The notes under the pieces were generated by a model. The model saw only the letters and a program-made list of their open reading frames with translations. It was not told the DNA's origin and did no database searches. The translations under genes and the position numbers were made by a program. This document shows, in pieces, positions 58,207 through 64,000 of a stretch of 64,000 nucleotides of DNA; within the stretch, counting starts at the first letter, position 1, and every line of letters starts with the position of its first letter. The DNA is from Paenibacillus sp. (GTDB taxonomy: Bacteria; Bacillota; Bacilli; Paenibacillales; Paenibacillaceae), in assembly GCA_031254035.1 (NCBI GenBank), contig JAIRVF010000059.1, forward strand, positions 62,001 through 126,000, in the 5' to 3' direction.

Positions 58207-59217
58207 TTATTTGAAATAATCAATCCCCATTGCTTCACGCACCTCACTCATCGTCTGGCGGGCCACATTCCGCGCCTTTGCGGTACCTGCCATCAGAATA
58301 TCGTCAATATCCTTGGTGCGGTGTTTATAGAGCCTCCGGCGTTCGCGGATCGGTTTCATCACTTCTTCGATAGCTTCCGTTACCATGGCCTTGCACGCTG
58401 CGCACCCAATGCTGCCTTTTAGGCACTCTTCCTGAATTTCTTCGCTGCCTTCTGAACGGAAAATGCAGTGATAACCGTAGATGGTGCAGATGTCAGGATG
58501 TCCGGGATCGGTTTTATGGATGCGGGCAGGATCGGTTTTGGCCTTGCGGATTTGCATGCGAACCTCTTCAGCGGAAGCATCCAGGCAGATGGCATTGCCG
58601 AGGCTTTTACTCATTTTGCTTCCGCCGTCGAGACCTTCCAGGCGTTCGCCGACGAGAATTTGAGGTTCGACCAGCACGGGGGCGTATAGTTCGTTGAAGC
58701 GGCGCACGATCCGGCGGGTTTGTTCGATATGGGGAATCTGATCCTCTCCGGCTGGAACGAGAGATGCCTTGCAGAATGTGATGTCGGCGGCCTGGCTAAC
58801 CGGATATCCGAGAAAGCCGTAAAACAGATCCTCGTAACCCCGTTCCTGCGCCTCATGCTTCACCGTGGGGTTATGCCGCAGCGAGCTGACGGTGACAAAC
58901 ATCGAATAAAATATCGTAAGTTCGGCGATTTCTGGAACCATGGATTGGACGAAAATGGTCGCCTGCTCCGGATCGATCCCGACGGATAAATAGTCCAGCG
59001 CTACTTGGCGCACGCTTTCGGCGAGCAGACCGGGATTGTGAAAATGAGTTGTTAACGCCTGCACATCAGCCAGCATAATGTAAGTTTCGTATTGCTGCTG
59101 CAACTGCACCCGGCTTTTCAGACTGCCGACGTAATGGCCCAGATGCAGCTTGCCAGTCGTGCGGTCTCCAGTCAATACGACTTCCTGTTTGGGCTCTATC
59201 GCTGTTTGATTTATCAA
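58207..59217 (-). CDS. trpS: tryptophan--tRNA ligase
   Basis: A 336-residue class Ic tRNA synthetase that charges tRNA-Trp. The HIGH-like motif appears in TGDRTTGKLHLGHYVGSL and the KMSKS loop in GGSKMSKSLGNAI. The CAACK Cys pair near the C terminus (GSIGCAACK) resembles the cluster-binding region of some TrpRS variants. The start is TTG at 59217, 7 nt after AGGAGG. Upstream are a T-box leader and an overlapping Trp-rich ORF that runs across this start in the +1 relation, so expression is probably set at both transcription and translation. Confidence 0.94.
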   Translation of the reverse strand: MINQTAIEPKQEVVLTGDRTTGKLHLGHYVGSLKSRVQLQQQYETYIMLADVQALTTHFHNPGLLAESVRQVALDYLSVGIDPEQATIFVQSMVPEIAELTIFYSMFVTVSSLRHNPTVKHEAQERGYEDLFYGFLGYPVSQAADITFCKASLVPAGEDQIPHIEQTRRIVRRFNELYAPVLVEPQILVGERLEGLDGGSKMSKSLGNAICLDASAEEVRMQIRKAKTDPARIHKTDPGHPDICTIYGYHCIFRSEGSEEIQEECLKGSIGCAACKAMVTEAIEEVMKPIRERRRLYKHRTKDIDDILMAGTAKARNVARQTMSEVREAMGIDYFK

Positions 59218-59287
59218 TGTGATTCCTCCTAATGTTTTGAAGATTCATTTGTTTTCCATCGCCTCGCCACCACCAGCCGTCATCCAT
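59066..59287 (-). CDS. Trp-codon leader ORF overlapping trpS start
   Basis: ATG 59287 lies 8 nt after a perfect AGGAGG (59301-59296). The ORF begins MDDGWWWRGDG, with three consecutive TGG codons (complement of 59267-59275), then reads through the trpS ribosome site and start out of frame for 73 codons. The position between the T-box terminator and trpS mirrors the rtpLP leader peptide of the B. subtilis rtpA operon, which also has three tandem Trp codons. Whether it is translated is inferred from the ribosome site. An ATG at 59283 in another frame is less well spaced. Confidence 0.6.
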   Translation of the reverse strand: MDDGWWWRGDGKQMNLQNIRRNHIDKSNSDRAQTGSRIDWRPHDWQAASGPLRRQSEKPGAVAAAIRNLHYAG

Positions 59288-59362
59288 GGCCATCACCTCC
59301 TAAAAAGCATATATTCATGAACATTCGCGAGTAGATCGCATAAGAGATCTGACTCAGCTAAC

Positions 59363-59733
59363 AAAAAAAGCTCCGTCCTGTGGAAAGCGACTGACCGGAG
59401 ATGTCCCTCCGGTAGAACGCATTTCCAAGGACGAAGCTGTCAGCTTCGCGATGCCACCTTGATTGGCCGCCATTTCATGAGAAATGGGAGCCCAGCTCAT
59501 CAGGTACGGATTCAGTTGGCTATGAAATCAGCCCCTCCTCGATACCCTGCCCCGGTTAACGGTGGGGACAAGCCGCCTATCCTACTGATCGCCGCCATAA
59601 ACTCCTGCGGTTTTGTTCAGACCGGTCACTCCGAAGCCCACTTCCGCACACGCCGCCACCAGCTTACACCATCCGCCGGCTCTCTGAAGACGATCTGTCC
59701 ACGTACTCTTCTTCATCATCGTGATTGATTGGA
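59363..59733 (-). promoter_or_regulatory. T-box riboswitch of trpS
   Basis: Minus-strand leader with the T-box consensus AAGGTGGCATCGCG (59460-59447), in which UGGC would bind the uncharged tRNA acceptor end. The competing terminator pairs 59428-59437 with 59370-59379 (AGGACGGAGC) and ends in seven Ts (59369-59363). A Stem I-like start, AGAGAGCCGGCGG and TGGTGTAAGC, lies near 59690-59660. Expected to respond to uncharged tRNA-Trp; I did not fix the specifier codon or the exact 5' end. Confidence 0.85.
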
Positions 59734-59912
59734 TACATTGTAGCGCAATCGGGTGTAAAAGGGAATAGGTGGTAACCAAGTCGATGCTCGGGGCAATGCC
59801 AATCTAATCTTAAGGTTTCTTTATATTTTATTGAAAAAAGCCCAAGACTTTTGGGTTAACCTTTAGCTATAGACGAAGAGATAAAAGACAAACAGTAAAG
59901 GGAGATATTGCT

Positions 59913-60491
59913 ATGAATGAACATGATGCCAACCGAAGTGAATGGAGTCCGCCCGTATCGGAGCCTGCAGCAGCGTCCGGACAACCGCCCCGTCCGACGT
60001 TTATGCTGGCCATAGTTCTGCCGTGTGTGTTTTGTATATTTGTGCTTGCTGCCGCCGTTTTATTCAGGTACAGTGGTTCAACGCTCATTTATTACGCCAA
60101 GGATATGATCGGAAGCGTGGTTCATCCAGGACAGATTGCAATGCATCTACGCGATTTGATCGCAAACTTCCCCGGTTTGTGGGAACCAGTGAGATTTATT
60201 CACTCTTACGGAAGCATGGCCGCATTTATGCTGATCGGCTCTTTGCTCCCGTTGATCTACGGCTCACGTTCCATGCCTCTGCATAAGGTGCTGATGATTT
60301 GCTTCGGGTTTAGTCTCACGCTGGAGCTGCTGCATCTGGTACTTCATTTCGGCGGCTTAGATGTGAAAGTCATGGCGATGGACATGGCAGGCGGCGCGGT
60401 GGGATATTTGGTGTTTTACGGGCTGCAGCTGACGGTTTTGTCAAATCGATCCGATGTGAAGGAGGAGCAGCAGCCAATCCAGAGACTGTGA
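59913..60491 (+). CDS. VanZ-like membrane protein
   Basis: A 192-residue membrane protein with a polar N terminus (about 28 residues), then four hydrophobic segments (about 30-52, 95-115, 122-142 and 150-175). The arrangement FIHSYGSMAAFMLIGSLLPLIYG and GFSLTLELLHL...DVKVMAMDMAGGAVGYLVFYGLQL fits the VanZ-like family, in which the E-x-x-Q and D-x-x-x-N-x-x-G type motifs are partly kept (SLTLELLHLV, DMAGGAVGY). Some VanZ proteins affect glycopeptide or lipoglycopeptide tolerance. Role here unknown. The ATG follows AAAGGGAG. Confidence 0.75.
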   Translation: MNEHDANRSEWSPPVSEPAAASGQPPRPTFMLAIVLPCVFCIFVLAAAVLFRYSGSTLIYYAKDMIGSVVHPGQIAMHLRDLIANFPGLWEPVRFIHSYGSMAAFMLIGSLLPLIYGSRSMPLHKVLMICFGFSLTLELLHLVLHFGGLDVKVMAMDMAGGAVGYLVFYGLQLTVLSNRSDVKEEQQPIQRL

Positions 60492-60545
60492 ACTTTAGTG
60501 AGATAACGTACAGGAAGTATGGCCCAATAAGCGAATGCCTTGTAT

Positions 60546-60730
60546 CTAACGAAACTGGGAAGCGTTATTGCCGCAAAAACGAAGCCGAATTAATTTTAAC
60601 GAAACTACATATCGTTATCTGGACGAAATATAGTCGAATGAACCTCAATTAAGCTGAATAGCGTTTCGTGGTTTCGTTAGAGGTTTTAGACGCTCATTTT
60701 TGCCCCAATAACGATTGTGTGTTTCGTTAG
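60546..60730. repeat. four-unit 50-nt-spaced repeat, locus A4
   Basis: CTAACGAAAC at 60546, TTAACGAAAC at 60596, and inverted GTTTCGTTAG at 60671 and 60721, each pair exactly 50 nt apart. The inner box is AGCGTTATT or ATCGTTAT in forward units and AATAGCG or AATAACGAT in reverse ones. It is between the convergent VanZ-like and hemL-type genes. Confidence 0.85.
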
Positions 60731-60889
60731 CTCATGAACAGGTTTGTTGGTCAAGTTAGATTCAGCCGTCAACATGACAGAATCCGGACTTGGGATTGTC
60801 GGAGCAAAGCTATCGTTATTCGTAACTACAGATCTCGCCCAATCACGGCATTCAGTACGCAGGGGCACGCCTGTTTGGATACAAAAATA

Positions 60890-60925
60890 GCTGCCGAGAG
60901 AGTCTCGGCAGCTTGAGGTTTTTTT
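60890..60925. terminator. hairpin terminator downstream of aminomutase gene
   Basis: Perfect 10-bp stem GCTGCCGAGA/TCTCGGCAGC with a 3-nt loop. T runs lie on both sides (TTGAGGTTTTTTT on +, ATTTTTG on -), so it can end the minus-strand hemL-type gene and any + strand transcript. Confidence 0.8.
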
Positions 60926-60996
60926 ACGAGTGGAAATCATAGTACCTGACCAAAAAACGAAAGTAGCGACCACATTGCATCAGCTTCGCCTTTGAA

Positions 60997-62316
60997 TTAC
61001 TTAAGGTTCTTGGCCATCTCGCGGAACGACTCTTCCGCAGCGACGAGGGTTGCGTCGATATCTTCATCCGTGTGGGCCGTGGTCAGGAACCAGGCTTCAT
61101 ATTTGGACGGCGCCAGATTGATGCCCCGATCCAGCATATGGCGGAAGAAAGCGGCAAAAGCTTCACCATCCGTGTCCTGCGCCTCTTCGTAATTGGTGAC
61201 CGGATGAGCGCAGAAATGGGTGGACAACGAACCGCGGATTTGATTGATCGTCAGTGGCACACCATGGCGGTCAGCTGAAGCTTGAAGTCCATCAGCGAGT
61301 TTGGTGGCAAGACGGTTCATCTCTTCGTAGACGCCTTCTCCCTGCAGCACTTCGAGGCAGGCGATGCCTGCGGCGATCGAAGCTGGGTTGCCGGCCATGG
61401 TGCCAGCTTGGTAAGCAGGGCCGAGTGGAGCGACCTGCTCCATGACCTCTTTGCTGCCGCCGTAAGCGCCGATCGGCAAACCGCCGCCGATAATTTTGCC
61501 AAGAGCGGTTAAATCCGGCTTGATGGCATCATGATTGCTGAGACCGGAGAAGGTTTGGGTCGATCCGTAATGGAAACGGAAAGCGGTGATGACTTCGTCA
61601 TAGATGACCAGCGAGCCATTATCATGTGTCATCTTGCAGAGGCCTTCCAGGAAGCCCTCATTCGGCATGACCATCCCGAAGTTGCCAACGATCGGCTCGA
61701 CCATCACGGCCGCGACGTCTTTGCCCCATTTGTCCAATGCTTCACGCAGCCCGTTCAAATCGTTAAACGGTACGGTGATCACTTCCTGCGCGATGCTGGA
61801 AGGAACACCGGCGCTGTCCGGAGTACCGAGGGTGGAAGGGCCGGACCCTGCCGCAACCAGCACCAGATCGGAGTGGCCATGATAGCAGCCCGCGAATTTG
61901 ATGATCTTGCTCCGTCCGGTATAGGCACGCGCAACGCGGATCGTCGTCATGACGGCTTCGGTGCCGGAGTTGACGAAACGGACTTTATCCATGGAAGGGA
62001 TAGCTTCCTTAAGCATGCGAGCCAGCTTGATTTCCAGCTCTGTTGGCGTGCCGTACAGCGTGCCGTTTTCAGCCGCTTGCGTAATGGCTGCCGTGATATG
62101 GGGATGGGCATGTCCAGTGATAATCGGGCCATATGCCGCCAGATAATCGAGGTAGCGGTTGCCGTCTTCATCCCAGAAGTATGCGCCTTTGGCTCTCTTC
62201 ATAAATACGGGCGCCCCGCCGCCTACCGCTTTGAATGAACGGGAGGGGCTGTTGACGCCGCCGACAATGTGCTGAAGTGCTTCCTTGTAAAGCTGTTCTG
62301 AACGTGAACGATTCAT
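60997..62316 (-). CDS. hemL: glutamate-1-semialdehyde 2,1-aminomutase
   Basis: A 439-residue PLP-dependent aminomutase that makes 5-aminolevulinate for tetrapyrroles. The pattern is complete: [16 protein letters not shown] at the N terminus, [38 protein letters not shown] and the PLP-binding Lys in [17 protein letters not shown], with [11 protein letters not shown] after it. The length is normal. It is not next to other hem genes, which is consistent with a second, GsaB-like paralog. ATG 62316 is 11 nt after AAAGGAAG. The LCP gene lies just upstream on the same strand. Confidence 0.93.
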   Translation of the reverse strand: MNRSRSEQLYKEALQHIVGGVNSPSRSFKAVGGGAPVFMKRAKGAYFWDEDGNRYLDYLAAYGPIITGHAHPHITAAITQAAENGTLYGTPTELEIKLARMLKEAIPSMDKVRFVNSGTEAVMTTIRVARAYTGRSKIIKFAGCYHGHSDLVLVAAGSGPSTLGTPDSAGVPSSIAQEVITVPFNDLNGLREALDKWGKDVAAVMVEPIVGNFGMVMPNEGFLEGLCKMTHDNGSLVIYDEVITAFRFHYGSTQTFSGLSNHDAIKPDLTALGKIIGGGLPIGAYGGSKEVMEQVAPLGPAYQAGTMAGNPASIAAGIACLEVLQGEGVYEEMNRLATKLADGLQASADRHGVPLTINQIRGSLSTHFCAHPVTNYEEAQDTDGEAFAAFFRHMLDRGINLAPSKYEAWFLTTAHTDEDIDATLVAAEESFREMAKNLK

Positions 62317-62362
62317 AGTTGTTTCAACTTCCTTTCATAATTAGAAAAGCAGGCGGGCAGCC

Positions 62363-63424
62363 TCAGTCACCGCTACCCGTACTGCTTTTTTTGCTTGTGG
62401 ACGAAGTACCCTGCGAACTTGTATTGTTTGTTTCGGACTCGGTTTTTCCATCGCTGGAGACCGGCACCGGTTCCGGCTTATTAAAGATATCCTTGATGTA
62501 ATCTTTGAGCGCCGTTTCATTTGATACGGTGAGAACAGCCGCTCCGCCGATATTTCTCTCTTTCAAAAGTTTCATCGGAGGAATCTGCTCGCTGCCAGCC
62601 ATCTGGCTCTTGTATCCAACCGTAGCCAGCCTCCACATATCATTGACGGACAAATTGGTGTCGATGTAAGGACTGACCTCTTCCAGAATATCCGGTAGAT
62701 TCATAATGGAAGTGGTGGACTTCAATTTGTCAGCAACAACCTTCATAAAAGCACGCTGTCGTTCCGTGCGGGTAAAATCCGAGGTGGCATCATGACGGAA
62801 ACGCACGTACTGAAGCGCCGATTTTCCATCAAGATGCTGCATGCCTTCTTTCAGGTCGATATCATACTCGTGCTTATCAGCGATACTTGGATAGTACATG
62901 TCCTTTTCTACGTAGAAATCGACACCGCCAACCGCGTCCACAAGCTTGATAAAGCCTTGGAAATCGGTGTAGACATAATATTGGATCGGAATGCCGAGCA
63001 AATCGCTGACGGCTTTCATGGCCGTGTTCGGACCGTGGGTGATGGCCGTGTTGATCCGGTCCTTGCCGTGTTCCGGAATATTAGTGTAGGTATCGCGCAA
63101 AATAGAGAATAGATGAATCTGCTTCTTTACAGGGTCAAGGGAGGCAACCATCATACTATCCGATCTGGGGATTTCACCCTTTGCAATACCCCGGGCATCT
63201 ACGCCCATAAGAAGGATGTTTACGGGCTCAGTGCCTTCCCATTTGGGAGGGGCGGCAGCCTTAACTTCCACGGGATTGATGTTTTTAAAAGGAGAAGATT
63301 CGCCTGTTTTTTGCAAACCCTGCAGACCGTTATAAATTGAAGTAAAATAATATACCGCTAATCCGATCACAGCGATCAGAATGATGGATATAATCCATAA
63401 TATCGTTTTCTTCCTTGAGGTCAT
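62363..63424 (-). CDS. LCP-family (LytR-CpsA-Psr) cell-wall ligase
   Basis: A 353-residue membrane-anchored LCP protein. The family attaches undecaprenyl-linked polymers such as teichoic acid to peptidoglycan. A short cytoplasmic N terminus, one transmembrane segment (about residues 7-30) and a linker precede the LCP catalytic domain: NILLMGVDARG, RSDSMMVASLDPVKKQIHLFSILRDTYTNIPEHG with the conserved Asp/Arg, INTAITHGP, FRHDATSDFTRTERQRAFM. A Ser/Thr/Lys-rich tail ends the protein. ATG 63424 is favoured by AAAGGAAG 6 nt upstream; a TTG 6 codons earlier is less likely. Confidence 0.92.
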   Translation of the reverse strand: MTSRKKTILWIISIILIAVIGLAVYYFTSIYNGLQGLQKTGESSPFKNINPVEVKAAAPPKWEGTEPVNILLMGVDARGIAKGEIPRSDSMMVASLDPVKKQIHLFSILRDTYTNIPEHGKDRINTAITHGPNTAMKAVSDLLGIPIQYYVYTDFQGFIKLVDAVGGVDFYVEKDMYYPSIADKHEYDIDLKEGMQHLDGKSALQYVRFRHDATSDFTRTERQRAFMKVVADKLKSTTSIMNLPDILEEVSPYIDTNLSVNDMWRLATVGYKSQMAGSEQIPPMKLLKERNIGGAAVLTVSNETALKDYIKDIFNKPEPVPVSSDGKTESETNNTSSQGTSSTSKKSSTGSGD

Positions 63425-63517
63425 TCCTTTTCTTCCTTTCAATTTTTCCTGCTAAAGGAGATAGTTGTCTTGTTTTTCGACATTTGTAGGGTAAGGATTC
63501 ATTTATTATAAATTTTT

Positions 63518-63547
63518 TTGTCTATACAATCAATTTTATGATATAGA
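63518..63547 (+). promoter_or_regulatory. candidate sigma-A promoter of bcp
   Basis: TTGTCT (63518-63523) and TATAGA (63542-63547) with an 18-nt spacer in the AT-rich divergent region. I see no clear PerR box. Confidence 0.5.
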
Positions 63548-63613
63548 ATGAACTTAATACTAGTTCTAGATAAGATAAGGTATTGTTCTTTTGTCGAAAG
63601 GAGACGAACAAAC

Positions 63614-64000
63614 ATGGCAGAGCTTTCAATCGGACAAATGGTTCCTGATTTCACCCTCCCGGCAGCAAGCGGCGAACAAATTACGCTGAGCAGTTTCCGT
63701 GGACGTAAAGTTATATTGTACTTTTACCCGAAGGATATGACGCCAGGTTGTACACAGGAGGCTTGCAGCTTCCGAGATTCCAATCATATATTGGAAGAAA
63801 AGGGGGCCGTGGTCATTGGCATAAGCCCCGATTCGGTCAAATCCCACAGTAAATTTGCGGGTAAATACGAGCTTCCTTTTCTATTGCTGTCGGATGAAAA
63901 CCACCATGTCAGTGAACTGTATGGCGTATGGCAACTCAAAAAAATGTACGGTCGTGAATTTATGGGCATTGTACGCTCCACATTTCTCATTGATGAGGAA
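63614..64000 (+). CDS. bcp: thioredoxin-dependent peroxiredoxin, Bcp type (3' end beyond window)
   Basis: The first 129 residues of a Bcp/PrxQ peroxiredoxin that reduces peroxides. The peroxidatic Cys is in YFYPKDMTPGCTQEACSFRDS, with the second Cys five residues later as in PrxQ-type atypical 2-Cys enzymes. SDENHHVSELYGVW and STFLIDEE continue the fold. ATG 63614 is 9 nt after AAAGGAG. It is transcribed divergently from the LCP gene. The C terminus is cut by the window. Confidence 0.93.
   Translation, partial: MAELSIGQMVPDFTLPAASGEQITLSSFRGRKVILYFYPKDMTPGCTQEACSFRDSNHILEEKGAVVIGISPDSVKSHSKFAGKYELPFLLLSDENHHVSELYGVWQLKKMYGREFMGIVRSTFLIDEE

Noticed and set aside
59281..59283. ATG 59283 opening a 12-codon ORF (MTAGGGEAMENK) as the leader peptide before trpS
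   Set aside because: Its distance from AGGAGG is 12 nt against 8 nt for the ATG at 59287, and it contains no Trp codons, so the Trp-rich frame was preferred.
63481..63613. PerR or Fur box upstream of bcp
   Set aside because: AT-rich stretches occur, but no 7-1-7 palindrome of the expected form was found.

Overview
The window looks like chromosomal DNA of a spore-forming, low-to-mid GC Gram-positive of the Paenibacillus type. This is an inference from gene content: BdbD/BdbC, EcsA/EcsB, a BrxA/BrxB bacilliredoxin, a YneF-like protein, an LCP cell-wall ligase, a KinB-like kinase, a T-box in front of trpS, strong AGGAGG ribosome sites, TTGACA/TATAAT promoters, frequent TTG/GTG starts and no outer-membrane genes. 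I see no rRNA, tRNA, CRISPR array, prophage or intact transposase. Most genes are ordinary housekeeping or accessory metabolism.

Layout. 1-8.9 kb: a serpin lipoprotein cut by the window edge, a MarR regulator, an AT-rich metallo-beta-lactamase-fold gene behind two tiny leader ORFs, a ZIP metal transporter, a lipoprotein cyclophilin, a coiled-coil / zinc-ribbon / membrane-protein group, and an ArsB/NhaD-type transporter with a terminator in its leader. 9-13.3 kb: a MutS2-family ATPase without the Smr domain behind a roughly 530-nt leader with a 7-codon peptide and two terminators, then an ECF sigma factor fused to a VOC domain and a VOC protein behind a candidate ECF promoter. 13.5-21.3 kb: free-methionine-sulfoxide reductase, a hydrolase, the BdbDC disulfide pair, a GNAT enzyme and an ECF-type vitamin importer (T, S and double ATPase). 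21.6-31.9 kb: DHA2 exporter with convergent MarR, ecsAB, a flavoprotein, a sensor kinase, bacilliredoxin, acpS and mutY. 32-43 kb: sodA, GNAT, signal peptidase I, a QueG-Ogt fusion, HD-GYP protein, yneF-like gene, folE, hydrolase, IclR regulator and S9 peptidase. 43.2-48.5 kb: a decayed hydrolase/DUF1648 locus, small proteins, and a WYL regulator translationally coupled to two tandem paralogous proteins. 49-64 kb: aconitase, amidase-domain protein, ddl, an inositol-monophosphatase-family gene, SGNH hydrolase, trpS, a VanZ-like protein, glutamate-1-semialdehyde aminomutase, LCP ligase and a bcp peroxiredoxin cut by the edge.

The most unusual content is regulatory. (1) The MutS2-like gene has the architecture of ribosome-mediated attenuators that control antibiotic-resistance ATPases: peptide ORF, a long-range 11-bp pairing over its stop codon, and two terminators each with an upstream duplicate of its 3' arm. 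(2) trpS has a T-box terminator followed by a second well-placed ribosome site driving an ORF with three consecutive Trp codons that reads through the trpS start out of frame. (3) Four intergenic regions carry a short motif repeated at exactly 50-nt spacing. Three of them, between convergent genes, have two forward and two inverted copies, and the fourth, between co-directional genes, has two forward copies. (4) The same palindrome lies downstream of the promoters of the IclR-type gene and of aconitase. Several other dispersed, MITE-like repeats fill the intergenic space.
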